Below, in pieces: positions 38,588-47,644 of a stretch of DNA of 64,000 bases. Numbering within the stretch: the stretch's first letter is position 1; every line of letters starts with the position of its first letter. Made by a program: the position numbers and the translations under genes. The notes under the pieces are model-generated. The model did not search any database. It had not been told where the DNA came from and saw only the letters and a list, made by a program, of their open reading frames with translations. Origin of the DNA: an uncultured Ruminococcus sp. (GTDB lineage: Bacteria; Bacillota; Clostridia; Oscillospirales; Ruminococcaceae); assembly GCA_947629455.1 (NCBI GenBank), contig CANRDT010000003.1:1-64000 (forward strand), given 5' to 3'.

Positions 38588-39169
38588 TCAGCACTGCTCG
38601 TCAAGCGTCAGGCTGTAGGAGGACATAAATTCCTCAAGAAACAATTCCGCCTCGGGCAGATCGAGAGAATGTATTGCGTCGGCGCAGCTTTTCTCTGCGG
38701 AGGAAAAATCGCTGTTACCCATCTGACGTTCCTCAACGCATTTTATGAGCGCGGAGATCTTGTCCGCCGCCTTTACGAGCCGCCACAGCTGCTCGTCCTC
38801 GTCGGTATGGAAAAAGAGAGAGCGGTATTCGCCGCGCATATCTTCGGGTAAATATGACAAAAGCTGTTCCTGCGCGTTATCCTCTATCTCCGAATAAACA
38901 TTCTTTATCTGTCTGTTGTAGTATTTTATCGGCGTAGGCAGATCGCCCGTGATTATCTCGGCGGCGTCGTGATACATAGCAAGCAGCGCACATCTCTGAG
39001 CGTCATAGCTTTTGCCGAGTCTCAGATTTCCAAGCACCGCCAGCGCGTGGGCGATAAAAGCCGTTTCAAGGGAATGTTCGCTTATATTCTCCCTGATAGT
39101 GTTTCGCATAAGCGACCAGCGGCTGATATATTTCATACGCGAGATGACCGCGAAAAATTTACTGTCCAT
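38588..39169 (-). CDS. HD-domain phosphohydrolase, YfbR-like 5'-nucleotidase
   Basis: SRWSLMRNTIRENISEHSLETAFIAHAL, AMYHDAAEIITGDLPTPIKYYN; start set at ATG 39169 (RBS GGAGGAG) rather than 39250. Confidence 0.87.
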   Translation of the reverse strand: MDSKFFAVISRMKYISRWSLMRNTIRENISEHSLETAFIAHALAVLGNLRLGKSYDAQRCALLAMYHDAAEIITGDLPTPIKYYNRQIKNVYSEIEDNAQEQLLSYLPEDMRGEYRSLFFHTDEDEQLWRLVKAADKISALIKCVEERQMGNSDFSSAEKSCADAIHSLDLPEAELFLEEFMSSYSLTLDEQC

Positions 39170-39269
39170 AAACTCCTCCATAACGCGCTCAGGCAAGCGG
39201 CAGATGATTTTATCCATATAAATTATATCACAAGCCTTTCGATATGTCAACGAGGAATATAAGCGTTTA

Positions 39270-39588
39270 GAAGTAAGAGGTTAGAGAAAAGAGGTAAGAA
39301 ATGCTTATTGTGACCTTGTACCGCAATAAATTCAAACCGCCCGATTTGCAAGGTCTGACCGCGCCGCACATTGCAGAGGGCGACAAGCGCGCCCGCGCGA
39401 GGGCAGACTTTTTTGTTATTTTTCCTCCGCCAGCGGCGGAGGTCCTCCCGGACGGGGCATTTCCGCCCGTCCACGGTGCATATCGATTCGCCTTTATAAA
39501 TGGGGCGGAGAAAGTTTTTTGGCATTTTGCTGAAATATACAAAATATAACAATAAGGCTAAATATACCCTCATAAATTGATTTCCGTG
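39270..39588. repeat. Degenerate MITE-like modules, copy N
   Basis: Contains AGAGGTAAG modules, TTATTTTTCCTCCGCC-AGC-GGCGGAGG, CGGAGGTCCTCCCGGACGGGGCATT and right end AAATTGATTTCCGTG. Confidence 0.6.
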
Positions 39589-39748
39589 TAGAGGCTTTTC
39601 CCATGCTAAAACAAACTCTCCGAATTACAATTTTCGTCATAATGCACAAAAATCCTGCCGCGTTTTGCCGCCGACAAGGGGAGGTTTTATACAATCTGCC
39701 GAAAAAGACGGCTGATAAAAATGACTTTTGTCTTTTCGTTCTATCCTC

Positions 39749-39777
39749 TTGATTTTTTCGTCAAAAAAGTGTATAAT
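39749..39777 (+). promoter_or_regulatory. Sigma70-type promoter for the ExbB-like cluster
   Basis: TTGATT - 17 bp - TATAAT. Confidence 0.7.
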
Positions 39778-39824
39778 TATATTTATAAATTAACGGCAGG
39801 TGCATCAGCCGGGAGGGCTTGGAT

Positions 39825-40343
39825 ATGAAGGATTTCTTTTCGGTCATAATGATGAACATAATGGGATTTGATATGATAATATTTATTGTCGCGCTGTGCA
39901 ACGCGGCGGTGTATTATCTTACCCGAAAGTCGGCGGACGAGCTTTACAAAAAAATGCATCTGACTGTTTTTGTCCCCGACAAAACCGAGTCGCAGGCAGA
40001 GACCGCTGCGGAACTGGAAAATCTGCGCGAATCGGACGTCGCCGCCATGCGCAACCGCACGGGCAGGCTTTATTCGGTGTTCGTTAATCTTACGGGTATC
40101 TTCCCGTTGCTCGGTATACTCGGAACGGTGGTCTCGCTGCTGTCGCTCGTGCAGGATATTTCTAACGTACAGGGGAATTTCTACGGCGCTCTGACTTCCA
40201 CCTTCTGGGGACTGGTCTTTGCTATTATTTTTAAATTTCTGGACGGCGTTATCAGTCCGAAGATAGAGGATAACGAAAAGACCGTGCAGCTTTATCTCGA
40301 AAGAAACTCAATGAACAAGCTTGACAAGGCGGAAAAGCGATGA
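39825..40343 (+). CDS. MotA/TolQ/ExbB proton channel family protein
   Basis: Three predicted TMs; signature GRLYSVFVNLTGIFPLLGILGTVVSLLSLVQD ... NFYGALTSTFWGLVFAIIFKFLDGVISPKIED; ATG 39825. Confidence 0.85.
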   Translation: MKDFFSVIMMNIMGFDMIIFIVALCNAAVYYLTRKSADELYKKMHLTVFVPDKTESQAETAAELENLRESDVAAMRNRTGRLYSVFVNLTGIFPLLGILGTVVSLLSLVQDISNVQGNFYGALTSTFWGLVFAIIFKFLDGVISPKIEDNEKTVQLYLERNSMNKLDKAEKR

Positions 40344-40870
40344 AAAACAAGGGAATGATAATCGAGCTGACCTCGCTGCTGGACGTTATACTCATAATGC
40401 TGTTCTGGGTGATGATAACCTCATCCGACAGGGCGGCTCAGGCGGAAAACGAGGCGCAAAAACAGATAGACGATATTCGCGAGGAATACCGTCAGGAATC
40501 GCAGGACAAGGATATTCAGATCGAACAGCTCGACCGCTATTTTTCCGCAGTGGAGGGCTTTGAGGACGGCGAAATGCTCACGGTGAGCGTTACATATTCG
40601 GAAAACGAGGACGTGCTTTCATTTTCAAGACGGGACGAGGTGCTGTTTTCGCAGACGATGGACGGTCTGACCGACCCCGAAACTCAGCTGCGGCTCGTTC
40701 TGGACGGTCTTACCGCTGACCGTGACGGCGTTATCTTGTGCGCTTTTGTATTTGACGGCTCTTCCGCTCTCTACCGCGACGTTACCGCCGTGAAAGATGC
40801 GTTTGAATCGGTGCGCGGCGATTATGAAAATCTGTATTTTACAATGGTAAATACAAATCCTAAGATATGA
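40340..40870 (+). CDS. ExbD/TolR/MotB-like protein with one N-terminal TM and coiled coil
   Basis: N-terminal TM with buried Asp (IIELTSLLDVILIMLFWVMITS); coiled coil (EAQKQIDDIREEYRQESQDKDIQIEQLD); ATGA overlap with the ExbB-like gene. Confidence 0.75.
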   Translation: MKNKGMIIELTSLLDVILIMLFWVMITSSDRAAQAENEAQKQIDDIREEYRQESQDKDIQIEQLDRYFSAVEGFEDGEMLTVSVTYSENEDVLSFSRRDEVLFSQTMDGLTDPETQLRLVLDGLTADRDGVILCAFVFDGSSALYRDVTAVKDAFESVRGDYENLYFTMVNTNPKI

Positions 40871-40943
40871 CCGTTTAAAACCGCTGTCTGCGGCGTTTGT
40901 CAAGCCGCGGCAGGGGCAAGTATAATGTAAAGGGGAAATTATT

Positions 40944-41480
40944 ATGGCAGGAAATTACATTCATCCGGCTCAGGAAAAACAGGAAAAACACGAAAAAAAG
41001 CGTCAGAAAAAGAAAAAGAATAAAACTCTAATCTTTTTGATCGTTCTGGCTTTACTCATCGTCTGCCTGCTCCTGCTCTTTAACGCTCTCGGTCTCGGAC
41101 TGGGCGGCGGCAAAGGCGAGGGCGACGGCGGCAAAGATTCAAGCAGCGCTGCCGAATCCGCGGCGGACAGCTCCGTGCCGGACGATTCCTCCGAAGTGGA
41201 AAAGAACGTTTTCCGGGTAAGAATATCCGGCAGCTCGTACATCTGCGACGATAAGGTCTACACGCTTGACGAATTCAAGACTTTTGTTGAAGTTATGGAT
41301 AAAAATACCGTCATCATCGAACTGCTCGACGATAACGCGGTGACAAACGCCGTGGAAAGTATGCATTCAATGCTTGACGAGCTGCAAATATCCTACACCG
41401 ATTCCGTCTACAGCGAGGCAGGTCAGGATACTCAGGCTGATACTTCTTCCTCTGCGGAAGATACCTCCGCCGCTTACTGA
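40944..41480 (+). CDS. Single-TM protein with extracytoplasmic TolR/ExbD-like domain (inferred)
   Basis: Lys-rich cytoplasmic N-terminus, TM (TLIFLIVLALLIVCLLLLFNALGLG), Ser/Asp linker, C-terminal VRISGSSYICDDKVYTLDEFKTFVEVMDKNTVIIELLDDNAVTNAVESMHSMLDELQISY resembling the ExbD periplasmic fold. Confidence 0.65.
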   Translation: MAGNYIHPAQEKQEKHEKKRQKKKKNKTLIFLIVLALLIVCLLLLFNALGLGLGGGKGEGDGGKDSSSAAESAADSSVPDDSSEVEKNVFRVRISGSSYICDDKVYTLDEFKTFVEVMDKNTVIIELLDDNAVTNAVESMHSMLDELQISYTDSVYSEAGQDTQADTSSSAEDTSAAY

Positions 41481-41506
41481 TACCGCGCGAAAGGCAGGGC
41501 TTGACA

Positions 41507-42358
41507 ATGTTAGGGATAGTATGCGAAGGAGGCGGCAGCCGCACGGTCTATTCCTGCGGTATTTTGGACGTTCTTCTTGAAGAAAACATCATAGCCGATC
41601 ACTTTATCGGCGTTTCCGCAGGCATTGCTTTCGGAGTATCCTACTGTTCGGGACAGATCGGCAGAAATCTCACTCTTGCAACGCAATTTATGAACAGACC
41701 GGAATACTCGGGAATAAAGCACCTGCTCGATCCGAAAAACCGCAGCTATTACAATCTCGACTACGCCTATTATCAGGTGCCGGACAAGGAACTTCCTTTT
41801 GATATGGATGCATATAAAGCCTTCCCCGGCGATATAATTTCAGTAGTGACGAATCTGCGCACGGGACAGGCGGAGTATCTCCCCTGCGACCGTGACGACA
41901 AGTATTTTACCCACCTCAGAGCAAGCTGTGCGCTGCCGCTGCTCTTTCCGCCAATCGAGATCGGCGGCGAGCTTTATATGGACGGCGGCATTGCCGACTC
42001 GATACCGTACAAACAGGCAATAAAAGCAGGCTGCGACAAACTTATCGTCATTCTTACCCGACCGAGGGATTACATCAAGCGCGACGAACCTGCAATAAAG
42101 CTTGCCTGCGCTTATTACAGGAAATATCCAGGCTTTGTTGAGTCAATGCGCACCCGTGCGGAAAGATATAACCGGACGGTCAGCGAATTGAAAGAGCTGC
42201 AAAGTCAGGGCAAGGTCTTTGTATTCACGCCAAAGAGGACTTACGGTACGCGCCGTACCGAGGGCGATCCGCAAAAGCTGAAAAAGCTCTACGATCACGG
42301 CTACGGTCACGCGCGCTGGGCTATGGACTCGCTGAGAAAATATCTTGGCAGACCGTGA
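41507..42358 (+). CDS. Patatin-like phospholipase
   Basis: GIVCEGGGSRTVYSCGILDVL (oxyanion motif), GVSAG (GXSXG), YMDGGIADSIP (DGG). Confidence 0.92.
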   Translation: MLGIVCEGGGSRTVYSCGILDVLLEENIIADHFIGVSAGIAFGVSYCSGQIGRNLTLATQFMNRPEYSGIKHLLDPKNRSYYNLDYAYYQVPDKELPFDMDAYKAFPGDIISVVTNLRTGQAEYLPCDRDDKYFTHLRASCALPLLFPPIEIGGELYMDGGIADSIPYKQAIKAGCDKLIVILTRPRDYIKRDEPAIKLACAYYRKYPGFVESMRTRAERYNRTVSELKELQSQGKVFVFTPKRTYGTRRTEGDPQKLKKLYDHGYGHARWAMDSLRKYLGRP

Positions 42359-42424
42359 GCCTTGGGAATTGTCCCGAAAAGCCGGAATTTTATAAAAATT
42401 TGTTCTTAGTTTTCACAGAAAAGA

Positions 42425-43279
42425 GTGTTCATATTGAACGGAAAAAAACTTGCTTTGCCTGCCTTGGCGGCAGCTGTCTGGTTTCTTTTTGAAAACGACC
42501 GTCTGGTCACGGATCATTATACGGTAGAAGTGTCCAATTTACCGGATAGTTTTGTCGGAAAGAGGATAGTTCATCTCTCCGATCTTCACCAGAAAAAATA
42601 CCCCGACGGCTACGGGCGGCTGATCGAAAAATGTCGGGAATGTGAGCCTGACTATATTTTCTTTACGGGCGATCTGTTCAGCAGGAACCAGACTGTCCCC
42701 GGCGACAAGCTCACGCTTATGAAAGGACTTCTGAGTATCGCGCCGGTATATTATATAGTCGGCAACCACGAGATCTTCTATCCCGAAAAGGCAAGGTATA
42801 TGAACGACAGGCTGACCGAAGTCGGTGTGAACGTTCTGATAAACCGCCGTGTCCGTCTTGTCTGCAATGACGAGTCGGTCGATCTCTACGGGCTGGCGCT
42901 GCCTATGGAACATTATAAATCTCCGAGCGGCAGCTACCGCAGGCTTGCTCCCGTAACAAAACAAGAGCTTGACTCGCTGCTTGGCACGCCTGACAAAAAC
43001 AGGTGCAGCATACTTCTGGCGCACACTCCCCTGCCGTTTCGCGAATATGCGTCCTGGGGCGCGGACCTCGTTTTTGCAGGTCACGTACACGGCGGAGTTA
43101 TACGTCTCCCCGCTGTCGGCGGACTGCTTTCTCCCGAGAGAAAATTCCTCCCCGAATTTACAAAGGGAGTCTATACCGATGGGGATTCCTCAATGATAGT
43201 TTCGGCAGGGCTCGGAAAATTCAGGCTGATGAATCCGTCTCAGGTGATCTGCGCCGAGCTGAAAAAAAGCGAAAAATAA
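42425..43279 (+). CDS. Metallophosphoesterase (YkuE-like)
   Basis: KRIVHLSDLHQKKYPDGYGRLIEKCRECEPDYIFFTGDLF, YYIVGNHEIFYP, DLVFAGHVHGGVIRLP; GTG 42425 or TTG 42434 start. Confidence 0.92.
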   Translation: MFILNGKKLALPALAAAVWFLFENDRLVTDHYTVEVSNLPDSFVGKRIVHLSDLHQKKYPDGYGRLIEKCRECEPDYIFFTGDLFSRNQTVPGDKLTLMKGLLSIAPVYYIVGNHEIFYPEKARYMNDRLTEVGVNVLINRRVRLVCNDESVDLYGLALPMEHYKSPSGSYRRLAPVTKQELDSLLGTPDKNRCSILLAHTPLPFREYASWGADLVFAGHVHGGVIRLPAVGGLLSPERKFLPEFTKGVYTDGDSSMIVSAGLGKFRLMNPSQVICAELKKSEK

Positions 43280-43302
43280 TTTTCCGTCAAGGAGCGTTTC
43301 CT

Positions 43303-44592
43303 ATGGATTTTGAGAAATATTTTGACGATAATCTTGACAGTATCATCGCAAGTATGAGAGAGATAATGTCTATTGACAGCAGCTTTTCGCAGCCGCTCCC
43401 CGATATGCCTTTCGGAGCAGGCTCTGCAAAGGCGCTTGCCTGGGCGGAGGACTTTGCGAAAAAACTGGGACTGTATGTGCGCAATATAGATAATTACGCG
43501 GTGACTATGGATTGGGATAACTGCGAACCCGAGCTTGCGGTGCTTTCACATCTGGACGTTGTTCCGGCAGGCGGCGGCTGGACGTATGAACCTTTCGGCT
43601 GTACTGTCAAGGACGGCGTCATTTACGGCCGCGGCGCGATCGACGACAAAGGTCCGTCCGTGGCGGTGCTTTATGCGGTAAAGTGTCTTAAAGATATGGG
43701 CGTCAGGCTGAAAAAGAGTTTCCGTCTGATAATGGGCGGCAATGAAGAGGGCGGCTGTAAGGATATAGAGTATTACTCGACAAAGGAAAAGTTTCCCTCA
43801 ATGGTCATAACTCCCGACGGTTCCTTCCCGATACTCAACTGCGAGAAAGGACTTCTCCACATCACTTTTTCCGCACCGTTTGAGGATAAGGATATTTTCT
43901 TAATAAACGGCGGAACGGCTCTCAACGCCATTCCCGACAAGTGTGAGATAACACGAAGGGACGGCTATAACCTGCTGTACAGAGGACAGTCCGCGCACGG
44001 TTCGCGCCCCGAAAACGGCGAGAATGCGGTGACGAAGTTTCTGGCGGACTACAAGGGCGGCAACACTCTGCTGAATGGTCTGGCGAGGCTGTTCCCCCAC
44101 GGCGAATACGACGGTTCGTCCTGCGGATTGGGATTTGAAGATAACATTTCAGGAAAAATGACTGCCGCGCTCACAATGCTGAATACCAAAGACGGCTTTC
44201 TCACCTGCGGCATCGACATAAGATTCCCCATTGACAGAACCCTTTCACAGATAAAGGAAATAATAATTTCCGCACTTGGCGGTATCGGTTTTGAAGTAGT
44301 TTCCTGCGACGGAATGGAGCCTCATTACGTCCCCGAGAACAGCAGACTGGTGCAGACGCTTTTGAAAGTATACGAAAAAGTCACCGGTAAGAAAGGCAGC
44401 TGCATTGCCGAGGGCGGCGTTACATACGTCCACCGGACCGAGGGCGGCGTGGCGTTCGGCGCGGAATTTCCCGAGGAAAATAACAATATGCACGGCGCTG
44501 ACGAGCATATTTCAATCAGTACTTTGAAATGTAATTTTATGGCATATGCAAATGCGATCGTTGAGATATGCGGCATAGAGGAACAGGACTGA
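43303..44592 (+). CDS. pepV: Sapep/PepV-type dipeptidase (M20 family)
   Basis: AVLSHLDVVPAGGGWTYEPFGCTVKDGVIYGRGAIDDKGPSVAVLYAVKCLKD, MGGNEEGGCKDIEYY; RBS AAGGAG before ATG 43303; the longer ORF from 43003 overlaps the previous gene. Confidence 0.92.
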   Translation: MDFEKYFDDNLDSIIASMREIMSIDSSFSQPLPDMPFGAGSAKALAWAEDFAKKLGLYVRNIDNYAVTMDWDNCEPELAVLSHLDVVPAGGGWTYEPFGCTVKDGVIYGRGAIDDKGPSVAVLYAVKCLKDMGVRLKKSFRLIMGGNEEGGCKDIEYYSTKEKFPSMVITPDGSFPILNCEKGLLHITFSAPFEDKDIFLINGGTALNAIPDKCEITRRDGYNLLYRGQSAHGSRPENGENAVTKFLADYKGGNTLLNGLARLFPHGEYDGSSCGLGFEDNISGKMTAALTMLNTKDGFLTCGIDIRFPIDRTLSQIKEIIISALGGIGFEVVSCDGMEPHYVPENSRLVQTLLKVYEKVTGKKGSCIAEGGVTYVHRTEGGVAFGAEFPEENNNMHGADEHISISTLKCNFMAYANAIVEICGIEEQD

Positions 44593-44766
44593 GGAAAAAT
44601 TTTTACAAAAAAATAAAAAAATTTTCCCATACCCCTTGCAAAGGGTGGGGAATATATGTTAAAATGGTTTAAGAGACTAATGCGGCGCTGCCGCAGGTCA
44701 GACAAGTAAGATCATCTTCGCCCGGTGCGGAGAATCGGATAAAATTTAATTATAAGGAGAAGAAAA

Positions 44767-47175
44767 ATGAAGTACGGTTATTTTGATCTGAAAAACAAGG
44801 AGTATGTTATCACCCGTCCCGATACTCCGGCTCCATGGGCTAACTACCTTGGCTCGCCCGAGTACGGCGCGATAATCTCCAACAACGCAGGCGGCTACAG
44901 CTTTGTAAAAAGCGGAGCTAACGGAAGGATCGCCCGTTATCGTTTCAATTCCAATATGGCTCTGCCCGGAAGATACGTTTATATCCGCGATAACGACGAT
45001 TACGATTACTGGTCTGCGTCATGGCAGCCTGTAGGCAAGCCGCTGGACGTATACAGATCGGTCTGCCGCCACGGTACGGCTTACACGACTATGGAATCTG
45101 ACTATTCGTCCATACATTCCGAGGTTACATACTATGTTCCGCTCAACAAGACCTATGAAGTATGGAGAACAAAGGTGACGAATAATTCCGATATGGTGAG
45201 AAATCTCTCGTTGTTCGGCTTTGTCGAGTTCACCAACGAAAACAACTACGAACAGGATCAGGTGAACCTGCAGTACACTCTCTTTATCACAAGGACTTCA
45301 TTTGACGGCAATATGATCGTTCAGCACATCAACGAAAACAGCGGCAAGGACGCGGAAGGCTCTAACTGGAGAGAAAGATTTTTCGGTCAGGTAGGCGCTC
45401 CCGTTTCGGCTTACAACGGCAACCTTGACAGCTTTATCGGCTCTTACAGAACATACAGCGATCCTATTGCGGTAGAGCGCGGTTTCTGCGACAACAAGCT
45501 CAACTACAACGGCAACGCCTGCGGCGCGCTCCAGTCGGAGCTTATGCTCGCTCCCGGGGAGACTGCCGAGATCATATATGTTCTCGGTCAGAAAAGACCC
45601 TCCGAGGCAAAGGCTATACTGAAAAGCTACGAGGAAAAGGGCAAATGCGACGCCGAAATAAAGGAGCTTATCGACTACTGGCACGGTCAGCTCGATAATT
45701 TCCAGGTCGAGACTCCCTCGGACGAATTTAACAATATGGTAAGCGTATGGAACGCATATCAGTGCTTTATCACCTTTATCTGGTCGAGAGCCGCATCGTT
45801 CATTTACTGCGGTCTGAGAAACGGCTACGGCTACCGCGATACCGTTCAGGATATACAGGGTATTATCCACATCGACCCCGAGCTGGCTGCCGAGAAGATC
45901 AGGTTTATGATCTCCGCTCAGGTGGATAACGGCGGCGGTCTGCCTCTTGTCAAGTTTGATCACAACGCCGGTCACGAGACTTGTCCCGATGAGAACGACG
46001 AAAATTCCGTTTACGCCAAGGAAACGGGTCACCCCTCTTACAGAGCGGACGACGCGCTGTGGCTCTTCCCCACCGTATTCAAGTATATCGGTGAAACGGG
46101 CAACAAGGGATTCCTTGACGAGGTCATCGTTTACGCAAACGGCGGCGAAGATACGGTTTACGATCATCTCAAGAACGCGATACGTTTTTCGATGGAACGT
46201 CTCGGCGCTCACAAAATGCCTGCCGGTCTGCACGCTGACTGGAACGATTGTCTGAGAATGGGCAAGCAGGGCGAGTCCACCTTCGTGGCATTCCAGCTCT
46301 ATTACGCTATGACCGTTATCAAGGACTTTGCGAAAGAAAGAAACGATACGGAATATGTTGAATATATCGAAAAGGTACAGGCGGAGCTTGGCAGCAGCCT
46401 TGCCGACTGCTGGGACGAGGACAGATTTATCCGCGGTATCCGCGAGGACGGCGTGGTAGTAGGCGCAAAGAACGATCCCGAGGCGAATATGTGGCTCAAT
46501 CCGCAGTCGTGGTCGGTAATTTCCGGCTTTGCAAGCAAGGAGCAGGCTGAAACGGCAATGGAGAGCGTTCACAGGATACTCAATACGCCTTACGGTGTAA
46601 AACTGCTCGAGCCGCCTTATGTGGATAATTACTTTGACGGTGCGCTTATGCACATTTTCAATCCCGATACCAAGGAAAACGGCGGTATATTCTCGCAGAC
46701 TCAGGGCTGGGCGATACTGGCGGAATCTCTGCTCGGTCACGGCGACAGAGCTTTCGAGTACTTTCTTGAATCCTCTCCCGCAAGTATGAACGACAAGGCG
46801 GAGATAAGAGTTCTCGAGCCGTACGTTCACGGTCAGTTCACCGAATCCACCCGTTCGCCTTTCGCAGGACGTTCTCACGTTCACTGGCTGACAGGTACAG
46901 GTTCTACCGTAATGGTAGGCTGCGTCGAGGGTATCTGCGGTATGCGTCCCAATGCCGACGGACTGGTGATAGATCCTGCTATCCCTCACGACTGGGACGG
47001 CTTTAAGATTGAAAAGAATTTCAGAGGAAAGCACCTTTCCATTGATATACTCAATCCCGATCACGTTCAGAGCGGCGTAAAGAGCGTTACGGTAAACGGC
47101 GAAAAGCTTGACGGCAACTTCGTATGTGAATGCAAGATGACCGAACAGACAAACATCACCGTCGTTCTCGGCTGA
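44767..47175 (+). CDS. Cellobiose phosphorylase, GH94
   Basis: MKYGYFDLKNKEYVITRPDTPAPWANYLGSPEYGAIISNNAGGYSFVKS, RNGYGYRDTVQDIQGI, LHADWNDCLRMGKQGESTF. Confidence 0.94.
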   Translation: MKYGYFDLKNKEYVITRPDTPAPWANYLGSPEYGAIISNNAGGYSFVKSGANGRIARYRFNSNMALPGRYVYIRDNDDYDYWSASWQPVGKPLDVYRSVCRHGTAYTTMESDYSSIHSEVTYYVPLNKTYEVWRTKVTNNSDMVRNLSLFGFVEFTNENNYEQDQVNLQYTLFITRTSFDGNMIVQHINENSGKDAEGSNWRERFFGQVGAPVSAYNGNLDSFIGSYRTYSDPIAVERGFCDNKLNYNGNACGALQSELMLAPGETAEIIYVLGQKRPSEAKAILKSYEEKGKCDAEIKELIDYWHGQLDNFQVETPSDEFNNMVSVWNAYQCFITFIWSRAASFIYCGLRNGYGYRDTVQDIQGIIHIDPELAAEKIRFMISAQVDNGGGLPLVKFDHNAGHETCPDENDENSVYAKETGHPSYRADDALWLFPTVFKYIGETGNKGFLDEVIVYANGGEDTVYDHLKNAIRFSMERLGAHKMPAGLHADWNDCLRMGKQGESTFVAFQLYYAMTVIKDFAKERNDTEYVEYIEKVQAELGSSLADCWDEDRFIRGIREDGVVVGAKNDPEANMWLNPQSWSVISGFASKEQAETAMESVHRILNTPYGVKLLEPPYVDNYFDGALMHIFNPDTKENGGIFSQTQGWAILAESLLGHGDRAFEYFLESSPASMNDKAEIRVLEPYVHGQFTESTRSPFAGRSHVHWLTGTGSTVMVGCVEGICGMRPNADGLVIDPAIPHDWDGFKIEKNFRGKHLSIDILNPDHVQSGVKSVTVNGEKLDGNFVCECKMTEQTNITVVLG

Positions 47176-47192
47176 TAAGCGTATATAAAACG

Positions 47193-47226
47193 ATCGTCCG
47201 GAATTTATTTTCCGGACGATTTTTTG
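47193..47226 (+). terminator. Rho-independent terminator after the GH94 gene
   Basis: ATCGTCCGGA-ATTTATTT-TCCGGACGAT-TTTTTT. Confidence 0.9.
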
Positions 47227-47266
47227 ATAATAAGTATTTCGTTATAACGGCGGCTGATCTTCAAAA

Positions 47267-47416
47267 TACAAATCAACTTTTCAAAAAGCTGCTATTCCAA
47301 ATGGGGATAACTTGTTTTGTGAGTATATTTTCCGCCGCAGGCGGAAAATATACACTAAAAGCTGTTTTCCTCGCCGACGGCGAGGAAAACAGCAAAAATG
47401 CTGATTGATTTAGTGG
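47267..47416. repeat. MITE-like element, type-2 copy F (degenerate ends)
   Basis: GTATATTTTCCGCC-GCA-GGCGGAAAATATAC and GCTGTTTTCCTCGCC-GAC-GGCGAGGAAAACAGC, the module order of copy E reversed; degenerate TIRs. Confidence 0.7.
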
Positions 47417-47512
47417 AATTTTACTATCTGAAAAATGCTTAATATAATTTCAAGATCTATCTCTCTACTTCGTTATAGTTACAAGAAGATAAATCCGTTC
47501 TTAAAGCCGTTT

Positions 47513-47605
47513 TCAGTTTTTCTTTTCGCCGAAAGCGGACAAAAGCACCATAAGAAATGAACATATAACACTTCCTGCAATAAATCCGACTACAAACTGA
47601 CGCAT
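47513..47605 (-). CDS. 30-aa single-TM peptide (DUF3789-like)
   Basis: Manual translation MRQFVVGFIAGSVICSFLMVLLSAFGEKKN; RBS AGAGGTGATC before ATG; below the ORF-track length cutoff. Confidence 0.6.
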   Translation of the reverse strand: MRQFVVGFIAGSVICSFLMVLLSAFGEKKN

Positions 47606-47644
47606 AATGATCACCTCTGAAATTGCGTTCTCATATCTTGCCGC

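Noticed and set aside
39825-40870. Zorya-type anti-phage system (ZorA/ZorB)
   Set aside because: The MotA/ExbB- and ExbD-like proteins here are short (about 173 and 176 aa), ZorA's long cytoplasmic tail is absent, and no ZorC/D/E-like gene is adjacent. Kept only as an ExbB/ExbD-like cluster.
45298-47064. 588-aa minus-strand ORF
   Set aside because: Antisense shadow of the GH94 gene; no recognisable domain.
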